Origin: Polaribacter sp. WD7
GTDB lineage: Bacteria > Bacteroidota > Bacteroidia > Flavobacteriales > Flavobacteriaceae
NCBI RefSeq assembly: GCF_003335085.1
Contig: NZ_QPEJ01000018.1
Location: 186,001-250,000 of the forward strand
Length of the DNA stretch: 64,000 bases
Direction of reading: 5' to 3'
Shown here piece by piece: positions 18,744 through 27,708 of the stretch (positions within the stretch are counted from its first letter, which is position 1; every line of letters starts with the position of its first letter). The notes under the pieces were generated by a model, which worked only from the letters and a program-made list of their open reading frames with translations, was not told the DNA's origin and made no database searches. The translations under genes and the position numbers were made by a program.

Positions 18744-19328
18744 ATGAAGCCAACAAAATTTGAAACAGCTATTGCCTTACTAGATAAAAAAAATGCAGAA
18801 GACCCAACAACATATCAAGTTGCTGGTTATGAATATCCTAAAGAGCTATTGTACGCTCAAAGAATGACAAGAAAACTTTTGCAATTTGAACCCAATGCTT
18901 CAAAAGCATTGCAAATAGCAGCAAGAGGGCAACATGTGTGTAGGTGGCAAATTGCCAGAAATGAGTATCCAATGGATAGAGTTGGGTATTTAAAATGGAG
19001 AGAAACCTTAAAAAAAATGCATGCACAAATTGCAGGAGAAATTTTACAACAAGTTGGTTATGATGATGAGTTTGTGAAGAGGGTTCAGAAAATTATTTTG
19101 AAGAAACTTATCAAAAAAAACGAAGAATCTCAAGCCTTAGAAGATACCATTTGTTTAGTGTTTTTAGATTATTATTTTGATGAGTTTGCTGCAAAACACA
19201 GTGATGAAAAAGTAATTGATATTTTGCAAAAAACTTGGGTAAAAATGTCTGATAAAGGACATAAAGCTGCATTAGAATTACCTTTTTCTGAAAAAGGATT
19301 AGCTTTGGTGCAAAAAGCAATCTCATAA
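18744..19328 (+). CDS. DUF4202 family protein
   Basis: 194 aa, no signal peptide, mostly helical. Conserved segments are ALQIAARGQHVCRWQIARNEYPM and ALEDTICLVFLDYYFDEFAAK. The His, Arg and Glu/Asp spacing suggests an HD-like helical fold. The family is often found near nitrate or nitrite genes, but its biochemical role is unknown to me. It is in the nirB-nirD operon: 9 bp after nirD and 16 bp before the sensor kinase. Confidence 0.8.
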   Translation: MKPTKFETAIALLDKKNAEDPTTYQVAGYEYPKELLYAQRMTRKLLQFEPNASKALQIAARGQHVCRWQIARNEYPMDRVGYLKWRETLKKMHAQIAGEILQQVGYDDEFVKRVQKIILKKLIKKNEESQALEDTICLVFLDYYFDEFAAKHSDEKVIDILQKTWVKMSDKGHKAALELPFSEKGLALVQKAIS

Positions 19329-19344
19329 ATTTATACTTTTTATA

Positions 19345-21156
19345 GTGGCTACAATCAGCAATTCTTTAGATCAAAGAACGTTTGATAAATTAAGGCGGTT
19401 ATACATTATAGCACTTAGTACTATTGCATTTTCGGTAATAATAAGTCAAATTTTGGTAAGAAATCACTTAAACAATCAAGAAAGTGATTCTACTGTAATT
19501 AATATTGCTGGTAGACAACGAATGTTAAGTCAGAAACTGACAAAAGAAATTGTTTCTATTACAGTTTCTAAAGATGAGATTCATAGGGTTTTATTAACAA
19601 ATAAGATCAAAAAAACAATTTCTTTATGGGCACTTTCTCATTATTCATTGCAAAAAGGAAACGATTCTTTGGGGCTTCCTGCTAAAAATAGCAAAGACAT
19701 TCAAGAAAAATTTGCAAATATCAACCCTTATTTTAATGTCATACAAACGGCATCAAAATCTATTGTTCAGCAATTAGAAAGCAATCCTTTAGTAGGTGTA
19801 ACTGCTATAACATCAGATATTGAAAAAGTAACAAATAATGAGAGTACTTTTTTAACGATGATGGATGATATTGTAAATCAGTATGATAAAGAAGCAGATG
19901 CAAAAGTAGCTTGGTTAAGAAAATTAGAGTTTTTGTTAATGGCTTTAACGTTGTTAATTCTCTTAGGCGAATTTTTATTTATTTTTTGGCCTGCTGCAAA
20001 ATCAGTAAAAGCAACCCTAGCAGATTTACTAATGGCAGAAAAAAAAGCTAAAAAAATGGCTTTTGATGCAGATGAATTAAGTGTAGCCAAAGAAAAATCT
20101 ATCAAAGAATTGCGTGCTTTAAGTCATGCTATGGATGAGACCTTGTTGTTTGCTAGAATTGATCCAGAAGGAAGTTTAATTCATATTGGAAATAAATTTT
20201 CACGCTTATTTAAATTATCTAAATTTAAAAAAGAAGTTTTGTTTTGGAATATCATTTCCAATAATGCAAACGAGCAGTTGGCAATAGAACAGTTGATAAA
20301 TAAACATAAGAAAATAGGCTGGCAAGGTGAGGTGAAAGGAACCAAAAAAGACAATTCTGATATATGGTTAGAAATGTCTGTAATACCATACAGACCTACA
20401 GAAGATAAATCAGAACTGTTAATTATAGCATCAGAAATTACAGAAAGAAAAAAGGCTCAAATAGAAATAGAAAGATTGACTAAAAAGAGTTTTGAAGAAA
20501 AAATGAGTCAGCAAAAAATTATTTCTAGTAAAATTATAGAAAATCAAGAAAAAGAACAAAACAGAATTGCTAAAGATGTTCATGATGGTATTGGGCAAAT
20601 GTTAACCGGTTTAAAATACAATTTAGAAAGTATTAATGTAGACGATTTAGAAAAAACAACCTCAAAAATAGAACATCTTAAAGAGTTGACATCTAGCATT
20701 ATAAAAGGGGTGAGAACCGCTACGTTTAACCTTACACCCCCAGAATTGTCAGATCATGGTGTTGTACCTGCTATTTCTAAACTAACTAAAGAATTGGAGA
20801 GGTTAACAGGTAAAGAAATTTTATTTTTTAATAAAACAGATTTTAATAAGCGCTTAGATTCTTTAATAGAAATTAATATCTATAGAATTACACAAGAAGC
20901 TATTAACAATGCTATTAAATACGCACAATCTTCGCACATTTTAGTGTCATTGTCTCATAGTAAAAATATGCTAAGTATTGTAATTGATGACAATGGTAAA
21001 GGTTTTGAACCTTCTAAAGTAAAAAAAGTAAAAAACGGAGATGGTGGTATGGGAATGACGTTTATGAAAGAACGTATAAAATATATAGACGGAAGAATGT
21101 TTCTTACTTCAGAATTGGAGAAAGGAACAAGAGTAACATTTAATATACCTTTATAA
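19345..21156 (+). CDS. PilJ-domain sensor histidine kinase (NarX/NarQ-like)
   Basis: 603 aa, GTG start at 19345; no ATG lies near. A first transmembrane helix (~18-36) leads into a periplasmic PilJ-type domain with INIAGRQRMLSQKLTKEI (from about residue 52). That segment resembles the nitrate-binding P-box of NarX/NarQ. A second helix (~193-213), a coiled coil and a PAS domain (~260-375) follow, then a HisKA_3 domain with the phospho-acceptor His413 (KDVHDGIGQ) and an HATPase with DDNGKGFEPS and GMGMTFMKERI. Nitrate/nitrite sensing is inferred from the P-box-like motif and location. Its likely partner is the NarL-type regulator 459 bp downstream. Confidence 0.85.
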   Translation: MATISNSLDQRTFDKLRRLYIIALSTIAFSVIISQILVRNHLNNQESDSTVINIAGRQRMLSQKLTKEIVSITVSKDEIHRVLLTNKIKKTISLWALSHYSLQKGNDSLGLPAKNSKDIQEKFANINPYFNVIQTASKSIVQQLESNPLVGVTAITSDIEKVTNNESTFLTMMDDIVNQYDKEADAKVAWLRKLEFLLMALTLLILLGEFLFIFWPAAKSVKATLADLLMAEKKAKKMAFDADELSVAKEKSIKELRALSHAMDETLLFARIDPEGSLIHIGNKFSRLFKLSKFKKEVLFWNIISNNANEQLAIEQLINKHKKIGWQGEVKGTKKDNSDIWLEMSVIPYRPTEDKSELLIIASEITERKKAQIEIERLTKKSFEEKMSQQKIISSKIIENQEKEQNRIAKDVHDGIGQMLTGLKYNLESINVDDLEKTTSKIEHLKELTSSIIKGVRTATFNLTPPELSDHGVVPAISKLTKELERLTGKEILFFNKTDFNKRLDSLIEINIYRITQEAINNAIKYAQSSHILVSLSHSKNMLSIVIDDNGKGFEPSKVKKVKNGDGGMGMTFMKERIKYIDGRMFLTSELEKGTRVTFNIPL

Positions 21157-21170
21157 TTTAATTAATACTA

Positions 21171-21551
21171 ATGAAAAGAAAGCGAATTAGTTCAGGTTCT
21201 GAGTTTGAAGAAAAAATAGGATACTCTAGAGCAGTAGTGCAAGGAAATTGGGTATTTGTATCTGGTACAACAGGTTATAATTATGAAAACATGACGATTA
21301 GTGATGATATTGCTAGTCAAACAGAACAGTGTCTCTTAAATATTAAAAATGCTTTAGAGCAAGCAGAAACAAGTTTGTCTGACGTTGTTAGAGTTATGTA
21401 TATACTTAAAGAAGCGTCAGAATTTGAAAAATGTTGGCCAGTTTTAGGAAAGTATTTTGGAGAGATAAAGCCAGCAGCAACTATGATTGCAGCAGGTTTA
21501 GCAGATGAAAAAATGAAAATAGAAATTCAAGTTACTGCTCTTAAAAACTAA
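21171..21551 (+). CDS. RidA/YjgF family protein lacking the catalytic Arg
   Basis: 126 aa, cytoplasmic. The family N-terminal part (RISSGSEFEEKIGYSRAVV, then VFVSGTTG) is clear. Where canonical RidA has PARS, with the Arg needed for imine hydrolysis, this protein has PAATM, so it probably is not a standard 2-aminoacrylate deaminase. Other RidA subgroups also lack this Arg. It lies 14 bp after the kinase gene and 63 bp before the response regulator gene, so it is embedded in a two-component system. A signalling role is only a possibility. Confidence 0.85.
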   Translation: MKRKRISSGSEFEEKIGYSRAVVQGNWVFVSGTTGYNYENMTISDDIASQTEQCLLNIKNALEQAETSLSDVVRVMYILKEASEFEKCWPVLGKYFGEIKPAATMIAAGLADEKMKIEIQVTALKN

Positions 21552-21576
21552 ACTACGTAGTTTTAGCTAAAAACAG

Positions 21577-21584
21577 TACCTTTG
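21577..21584 (+). promoter_or_regulatory. Putative -7 promoter box for the response regulator
   Basis: TACCTTTG matches TAnnTTTG, 30 nt before the ATG at 21615. TACGTA hexamers flank it (21554-21559 and 21587-21592). Confidence 0.4.
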
Positions 21585-21614
21585 TATACGTATTAACTTA
21601 CCAAGCATTGTAAT

Positions 21615-22271
21615 ATGATTAATGTAGTTTTAGCAGATGACCACGTTTTAGTTAGAAATGGAATAAAGGCACTTTTAGAGGATGAATCTGGCGTAACAGT
21701 TATAGATGAAGCTTCGAATGGAAAAGAAGCACTAGAGGTAATTTCTAAAAACAAACCTAATGTTTTAATTGTAGATATTAGAATGCCCGAAATGAATGGT
21801 ATAGAAGTGGTTGCACAGGTTAACAAAAACTATAAAGATGTTAAAACTCTAGTGCTTTCCATGCATGATTCTGAAGAATATGTTGTAAAATCTATACAAG
21901 CTGGAGCAGATGGTTATTTGTTAAAAGGAGCTAGTAAAGATGAGTTTTTAAAAGCATTAACCAAAGTAGCTTCTGGTGGCAAGTATTTTACAGGAGATGT
22001 TTCTGCCATTATTATGAGTAACTTTGTAAATGGAAATACAACTACTGCTTCAAAAACAAAAGAACTTAAAGAACTACCTTTTAAATTAACCAAAAGAGAA
22101 AAGCAAATACTTAGTTTAGTTTTAGAATTGAAAAACAATAAAGATATTGCCGATGAACTTAAAATAAGCAAAAGAACTGCAGAAGTACATCGTTTTAACT
22201 TAATGAAAAAATTAGAGGTTAAAAATCTCATGGAGTTGACTAATAAGGCCAAAGAGTACGATTTGGTGTAG
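21615..22271 (+). CDS. NarL/FixJ-type response regulator
   Basis: 218 aa. The receiver domain has acidic residues ADDH near the N-terminus, the phospho-acceptor Asp54 (LIVDIRMPEMNG), and Ser and Lys in LSMHD and LLKGASKDE. A LuxR/GerE-type HTH follows (~150-215: LTKREKQILSLVLE, NKDIADELKISKRTAEVHRFNLMKKL). It is the obvious partner of the PilJ-domain kinase. NarL-type regulators bind TAC-containing heptamers, so the TACGTA hexamers in nearby intergenic regions are candidate sites (inference). Confidence 0.92.
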   Translation: MINVVLADDHVLVRNGIKALLEDESGVTVIDEASNGKEALEVISKNKPNVLIVDIRMPEMNGIEVVAQVNKNYKDVKTLVLSMHDSEEYVVKSIQAGADGYLLKGASKDEFLKALTKVASGGKYFTGDVSAIIMSNFVNGNTTTASKTKELKELPFKLTKREKQILSLVLELKNNKDIADELKISKRTAEVHRFNLMKKLEVKNLMELTNKAKEYDLV

Positions 22272-22395
22272 TTTGTCTCATACTTATTTTAGAATTATTT
22301 ATTTTATGGGTTCATTTTTGAGATATCCTTAAAAATAAAATATTCAATTACCAAATCCTTAATAATTGTGTTGTACGTATTTTTTTAATAAAAAT

Positions 22396-22411
22396 TAAGT
22401 ATTTATACTTA
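22396..22411 (+). promoter_or_regulatory. Fnr-like operator plus -7 box upstream of the small protein/nitrate reductase genes
   Basis: TAAGTATTTATACTTA, arms of 7 bp around TT. As at nirB, the last TA begins TAGTTTTG (22410-22417), and the palindrome ends 23 nt before the next ATG (22435). A TACGTA hexamer lies upstream at 22374. The matched layout at two promoters of one pathway is the main evidence that the site is functional. Confidence 0.7.
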
Positions 22412-22434
22412 GTTTTGTAATGTAGAATTATATC

Positions 22435-22614
22435 ATGTCAACACGATCTCAAGAAAAAACAACAAAATTAAGTTTTCTAAACTTTAAAGAAGTTTCTATT
22501 GATAGGTTTGATATAACATCAATACTTGTGCTAATAATCAAATTTTTATCAGAAGAAGAAAAATCAAAAGTACAAGATGATAATGATTATGTACAAGAAC
22601 TAGTTCGTGTATAA
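22435..22614 (+). CDS. Small 59-residue protein at the head of the nitrate reductase operon
   Basis: The frame is open from ATG 22435 to TAA 22612-22614 and starts MSTRSQEKTTKLSFLNF. It has a basic N-terminus, a hydrophobic or amphipathic helix (ITSILVLIIKFLSE, residues ~28-41) and an acidic tail (QDDNDYVQEL). No family is recognised. Support for coding comes from the operator/-7 box placed exactly as for nirB (23 nt before the ATG) and from its position 136 bp upstream of the nitrate reductase gene. It could be a small regulator, a membrane-associated peptide or a leader ORF. Confidence 0.55.
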   Translation: MSTRSQEKTTKLSFLNFKEVSIDRFDITSILVLIIKFLSEEEKSKVQDDNDYVQELVRV

Positions 22615-22750
22615 GTAAAAGTCAATTAATGCCATGTATTTTATTTATTTGAAAATTCAAAGTATTGTTTTTTAGGGTATTCAGAATAATAAAATCAATA
22701 GTTGGATAGTAAAAATTTAATGTCGTATTTCGTAAAAACCTTAGTTTAAA

Positions 22751-25700
22751 ATGATGAAAAATGAAGTTAAAACAACATGTTCTTATTGTGGAGTAGGATG
22801 TGGAATTATCGTAAAAAAAGACGCAAACAATAAGGTTTATGTAGAGGGCGATAAAAATCATCCGGTAAATAGAGGTATGTTGTGTTCTAAGGGGATGAAC
22901 TTGCACTATGTTGCAAATGATACTTCAGATAGAATTTTATATCCAGAAATGCGATGGTCTCGCTCACATCCTCTACAACGTGTTTCTTGGGATACCGCTT
23001 TAGATAGGGCTGCTAGTGTTTTTAAGTCTATCATTAAAAAACATGGTCCAGATGCTGTAGCATTTTATGTATCTGGTCAAAGTTTAACAGAAGAATATTA
23101 CATTGCCAATAAACTTACAAAAGGGTTTCTTGGAACCAATAACATAGATACAAATTCACGCTTGTGTATGAGTTCTGCAGTTGTTGGTTATAAAAAAGCT
23201 TTTGGAGAAGATAGCGTACCCATTTCGTATGCAGATATAGAGTTGGCAGATTGTTTTTTAATTACAGGTGCAAACCCTGCTTGGTGTCATCCTATTTTGT
23301 TTAGGAGAATAGAGCAACATAAAGAGAAAAATCCAAGTGTAAAAATTATCGTAATAGATCCTCGTAAAACAGACTCTGCAAACTTTGCAGATTTGCATTT
23401 ACAATTAATTCCGGGTACAGATGTAGTGTTGTATAATGCCATAGGAAGATGTTTGTATAAAAGTGGATTGATAGATGAAGATTTTATCAAACAACACACT
23501 CAAGGATTTGAAGATTACAAGAAAATAATTTTTGGAACAACATTAAGAGAAGCTTCTAAATTATGTGGCGTTCCTGAAAAAGATATTATAAGAGCTGCAG
23601 AAATGATAGGGCTATCTAAAGGCTTTATAAGTATGTGGGCTATGGGGTTAAACCAAAGTGTGGTGGGTACAGATAAAAATGTTTCTCTATTAAACTTATC
23701 CTTAATTACAGGTCAGGTTGGTAAACCCGGGTCAGGTCCTTTTTCATTAACAGGTCAACCTAATGCTATGGGTGGTCGTGAAGTTGGAGGAATGGCAAAT
23801 TTATTAGCTGTTCATAAAGATTTAATGAACGAAGAGCATCGTAGAGAAGTTGCTCAATTTTGGGGTGTTGATAAAATATCTCCCAAGCCAGGACTTACAG
23901 CTACAGAAATGTTTGATGCCTTAGAAAGCGGAAAATTAAAAGCAGTTTGGATTGCGTGTACAAATCCATTGGTAAGTTTGCCAAATTCACATCAGATTGA
24001 AAAAGCCATGGCAAACTCTAAATTTGTAGTGGTTCAAGAAATTTCGCACAAATCTGATACGGTTAAGTATGCAGATTTGGTTTTACCTGCCGCAGCGTGG
24101 TTAGAGAAAGAAGGTACAATGACCAATTCTGAACGTAGAATTTCTTATTTACCAAAAGAAATTGATGCCCCTGGTGAAGCAAGACCAGATGTAGAAATTT
24201 TTTGTGATTTTGCTCAAAGAATGGGTTTTAGAGGATTTAATTATAATGGAGCTGAAGAAATTTATGATGAGTACGCTGCAATGACAAAAGGAACCAATAT
24301 TGATGTTTCTTTTTTAAATTATGATAGGTTAAAAGCAGAAGGTACTTTTCAGTGGCCAGTAAATGAGTACAGAAGTAAAGGAACTCCTCGTCTTTTTCAA
24401 GATAAAAAATTCTATACGCCATCACAAAAAGCTATTTTTAACATTCCTTCATCTACAGAAAATACTGCTGTAAAAACTACTGATGAATTTCCGTTAATTT
24501 TAACTACAGGTAGAATTAGAGATCAGTGGCATACCATGACTAAAACAGGAAAAGTATCGCGTTTAAAAACGCATTATCCAAAGCCAGTTTTAGAAATAAA
24601 TCCTGTAGATGCTTACTTAAATAACCTAAAAGACGGTGATGTAACCGAAATTAAAAGTGCAAATGGTGTTGTTAGAGTTCGAGCTAAAGTTACAGACGCT
24701 ATTAAAGAAGGGGTCGTTTTTTTGCCTATGCATTGGGGTAAAGTGTTGCAAAGCAATTTAAATAGAGCTAATAATTTAACCAACACACATTTAGATCCGA
24801 TATCTAAAGAGCCAGATTTTAAATTTACAACTGTATCTGTTTCTAAATATAAAAAGCCAAAAGAAAAGATTGTAATTGCAGGTGCAGGTGCCGCTGCATT
24901 TCGTTTTTTACAAAACTATAGAGATTATAACGATGTAGATGAAATTCATGTCTTTTCAATGGAGTCTAACCTGTTTTATAATAGGGTTTTATTACCAGAA
25001 TATGTTACAGAAGAGTTGACTTGGGAGCAGTTGTTAAAAATAAAAAATGCAGAATTATCTGAACTAAAAATTCATTTGCATCCAGAAACATTAATAGATA
25101 AGATTGATAAAGAGAATAAAACAGTAACCGACTCAAAAGGAGAAATTCACACATTTGATAAATTAATTTTAGCGACAGGAAGTAGAGCCTTTATACCAAG
25201 AGATGTGCAAATAGATTTACCTGGTCGTTTTACCATGCGTAATAAAATTGATGCAGATAACTTTAAAAAATACTTAGACGATACAGGTTTACCTCCAGAA
25301 GAACAGCATGTTGTAATTGTAGGAGGTGGTTTGTTAGGTTTAGAGTTGGCTGCAGCCATGAAACACAAAAATGTAAAAATTACAATTGTGCAAAGAGCAT
25401 CTAGGTTAATGGAGCGTCAATTAGACTCTATTTCAAGTAAATTATTAGCGTTAGATGTACAAGAAAGAGGTATTCAAATTTATTTTGATAATGAAGTTAG
25501 TACTGTTTTTGATGATGAGGATACAGGTGAGTTAACTATTAACCTTAAAAGTGGAAAATACATTACCGCCAATGCTATTGTGTATGCAATTGGTACAAGA
25601 CCTAATATAGAAATTGCAAAAAATAACGGAATACTTTGTGGTCGAGGAGTAAGGGTAAATCAGCATTTACAGTCTTCTCACCCTGATATTTTTGCTATTG

Positions 25701-26272
25701 GTGAAATTGCTGAGTATGATAATAGATTGTTTGGTATAACTTCTGCTGCAGAAGAACAAGCAGGTATTTTGGCTAATTTTATAGCAGGAGATATTAGTGA
25801 ATCTTACAAAGGTTCTGTTTTGATGAATATTTTAAAATTTAACGATTTAAATCTTTGTAGTATTGGAGATATTATAGTGCCAGAAAACGACCCAAGTTAC
25901 GAGGAAATTATTTTTACAGATATTTCTAAACGTTATTATAAAAAATGTATCGTAAAAGACGATTTGCTTATTGGAGCAGTTTTAATGGGTGATAAAAACG
26001 AGTTTGCAGAATTTAAAACCATGATAGAAAGCAAAATCGAAATGTCAGATAAACGAGATTCCTTATTAAGAGGTACATCTAATGCAGAACCAATGTTGGG
26101 TGAGTTGGTTTGCTCTTGTAGTCAGGTAGGTTCTGGAAACATAGAAGATGCCATTGCAAAAGGATGTACAAATTTTACGGAACTATGTAATAAAACAGGG
26201 GCAGGTTTAGGTTGTGGTAGTTGTAAAACAGAGGTAAGAGAAATATTAAATAACGCAAAAGTAGGAGTATGA
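22751..26272 (+). CDS. Assimilatory nitrate reductase fused to an FAD-dependent reductase
   Basis: 1173 aa; a second ATG follows directly at 22754. Residues ~1-690 are a molybdopterin oxidoreductase: [4Fe-4S] ligands CSYCGVGC (Cys10, 13, 17) plus the Cys in GMLCSKG, the likely Mo ligand Cys139 in RLCMSSAV, and a C-terminal molydopterin dinucleotide-binding domain (GRIRDQWHTMTKTG). Residues ~700-1090 are a NirB-type FAD/NAD(P)H reductase (IVIAGAGAAAF, VIVGGGLLGLELA). Residues ~1115-1170 form a BFD-like [2Fe-2S] domain (VCSCSQVGSG, GLGCGSCKTEV). It should carry electrons from NAD(P)H to nitrate within one chain in the cytoplasm. The stop overlaps the next gene (ATGA). Confidence 0.92.
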   Translation: MMKNEVKTTCSYCGVGCGIIVKKDANNKVYVEGDKNHPVNRGMLCSKGMNLHYVANDTSDRILYPEMRWSRSHPLQRVSWDTALDRAASVFKSIIKKHGPDAVAFYVSGQSLTEEYYIANKLTKGFLGTNNIDTNSRLCMSSAVVGYKKAFGEDSVPISYADIELADCFLITGANPAWCHPILFRRIEQHKEKNPSVKIIVIDPRKTDSANFADLHLQLIPGTDVVLYNAIGRCLYKSGLIDEDFIKQHTQGFEDYKKIIFGTTLREASKLCGVPEKDIIRAAEMIGLSKGFISMWAMGLNQSVVGTDKNVSLLNLSLITGQVGKPGSGPFSLTGQPNAMGGREVGGMANLLAVHKDLMNEEHRREVAQFWGVDKISPKPGLTATEMFDALESGKLKAVWIACTNPLVSLPNSHQIEKAMANSKFVVVQEISHKSDTVKYADLVLPAAAWLEKEGTMTNSERRISYLPKEIDAPGEARPDVEIFCDFAQRMGFRGFNYNGAEEIYDEYAAMTKGTNIDVSFLNYDRLKAEGTFQWPVNEYRSKGTPRLFQDKKFYTPSQKAIFNIPSSTENTAVKTTDEFPLILTTGRIRDQWHTMTKTGKVSRLKTHYPKPVLEINPVDAYLNNLKDGDVTEIKSANGVVRVRAKVTDAIKEGVVFLPMHWGKVLQSNLNRANNLTNTHLDPISKEPDFKFTTVSVSKYKKPKEKIVIAGAGAAAFRFLQNYRDYNDVDEIHVFSMESNLFYNRVLLPEYVTEELTWEQLLKIKNAELSELKIHLHPETLIDKIDKENKTVTDSKGEIHTFDKLILATGSRAFIPRDVQIDLPGRFTMRNKIDADNFKKYLDDTGLPPEEQHVVIVGGGLLGLELAAAMKHKNVKITIVQRASRLMERQLDSISSKLLALDVQERGIQIYFDNEVSTVFDDEDTGELTINLKSGKYITANAIVYAIGTRPNIEIAKNNGILCGRGVRVNQHLQSSHPDIFAIGEIAEYDNRLFGITSAAEEQAGILANFIAGDISESYKGSVLMNILKFNDLNLCSIGDIIVPENDPSYEEIIFTDISKRYYKKCIVKDDLLIGAVLMGDKNEFAEFKTMIESKIEMSDKRDSLLRGTSNAEPMLGELVCSCSQVGSGNIEDAIAKGCTNFTELCNKTGAGLGCGSCKTEVREILNNAKVGV

Positions 26273-27708
26273 ACGAGTTGTTAAATAGGGTTATTGTAAA
26301 AGGCGGAGTTTTGTCTCCTGGAGAATTAAAATACATTTGCGAATCTGTAGAAAGTTTAGGTTGTAAAACCATATCATTTGGTTCTAGACAAGATATTTTG
26401 TTGCCTAAAAAAGTACAACCAGAAGACTTGTCTAAGTTTGATAAATTGATGGTGGTAGAGTTTGACGAAGTTGGAGTAGAAAACGTGGTTTCTTCATACG
26501 TATGTGCAGATATTTTACCATCTACATCTTGGTTAACAGGAGATAAGTATTTGTATATTTTAGAACAATTTAGAACAAAATCTACCTTAAAAATCAATAT
26601 TACAGATCCTAAACAAAGATTGGTTCCGTTGTTTACAGGTCACATTAATTTTATAGCTTCAGAACATGAAGATTACTGGTATTTGTACATTAGGTTGCCA
26701 GAATGGAAAAAGACTAAAATGTATCCTGCGTTAATTTATAGTTGGGATTTAGATAAAATTGAAACTACTATAGAAAACATTCTTCAAGAAGAACCAGAAA
26801 CTATAGAAACTATTTTTGAATTGGTAAGTGATGCTGTAGATACCAATAACAGAACAGTAGACAAACCGTTAGAGGTTCCTTTTTATCCCTTTCCTTATTT
26901 TGAAGGAATGAACAAAATAGGAATGGATAAATATTGGTTAGGATTGTATTGGAGAAATAATAAATACGACGTCTCTTTTTTGAAAGATATGTGCGAGTTG
27001 TGTTTTGAAAATAAAATTGGTAAAATTTCTATTACACCATGGAAATCTTTTATTGTAAAAGGTATTCCAAGAGAATCAAAATTGGTTTGGGAGAAGTTTT
27101 TAGGAAAAAGAGGTATTAACGTGCGTCATTCTATGTTAGAGTTAAATTGGCATTTACCCGTAGCTAATAAAGAAGCACTTAATCTTAAAAAATACTTAGT
27201 TGCAAATTTTGATCAAAATGACATTAGTACCTATGGGTTAACTTTTGGTATTACAGATTATAATAAATCATCCTATTATTTTACATCAATAGTTATTGAG
27301 AAAAATAAGCAACCAGAACTGATAGGTAATTTTCAAACTAGAGATACATACAATTTACTGTATGCCAAAAATTTTGATCCAAATACTAGGCAATACATAA
27401 CCCACGTACAAGATGTAGATAAGGTTGAATTACCAGGATTGTTAATGGAGTTGAGTCAGTTGTATTTTGATCAATTGGGTTCAGAAAAAGAAGAAGAAGT
27501 TGTCCAAAAAACCAAACAAGAATCTTTAAAAGAAGAAGTGTACCAATGCCAAGATTGTTTAACAGTTTACAATGAAGTGTATGGAGATGTTACTCAAAAT
27601 ATTTCAGAAAACACTACTTTTGCAGATTTGCCAGAAACCTATAAATGTTCACTTTGTGAGGCTCCAAAGAGTAACTTTAAAAAAAGAATTTTAGAAAAGA
27701 AAATATAA
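26269..27708 (+). CDS. Rubredoxin-domain protein with a degenerate nitrite/sulfite-reductase-like body
   Basis: 479 aa, overlapping the nitrate reductase gene by 4 bp. The last ~55 residues form a rubredoxin-type iron site: CQDC and CSLC in YQCQDCLTVYNEVYGD and YKCSLCEAP. The N-terminal part (VIVKGGVLSPGELKYICE, TISFGSRQDILL) resembles the ferredoxin-like half-domains of nitrite/sulfite reductases. A later segment (ISITPWKSFIVKGI) resembles the CobG/NirB second half. The siroheme/[4Fe-4S] cysteine pairs are absent, so it should not reduce nitrite itself. An electron-carrier or assembly role for the adjacent nitrate reductase is inferred from the coupling. Confidence 0.75.
   Translation: MNELLNRVIVKGGVLSPGELKYICESVESLGCKTISFGSRQDILLPKKVQPEDLSKFDKLMVVEFDEVGVENVVSSYVCADILPSTSWLTGDKYLYILEQFRTKSTLKINITDPKQRLVPLFTGHINFIASEHEDYWYLYIRLPEWKKTKMYPALIYSWDLDKIETTIENILQEEPETIETIFELVSDAVDTNNRTVDKPLEVPFYPFPYFEGMNKIGMDKYWLGLYWRNNKYDVSFLKDMCELCFENKIGKISITPWKSFIVKGIPRESKLVWEKFLGKRGINVRHSMLELNWHLPVANKEALNLKKYLVANFDQNDISTYGLTFGITDYNKSSYYFTSIVIEKNKQPELIGNFQTRDTYNLLYAKNFDPNTRQYITHVQDVDKVELPGLLMELSQLYFDQLGSEKEEEVVQKTKQESLKEEVYQCQDCLTVYNEVYGDVTQNISENTTFADLPETYKCSLCEAPKSNFKKRILEKKI

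Noticed and set aside
26175..26597. 140-codon minus-strand frame over the nitrate reductase/rubredoxin junction
   Set aside because: It is opposite two well-supported overlapping genes; the composition is low-complexity and hydrophobic only by chance of codon use.
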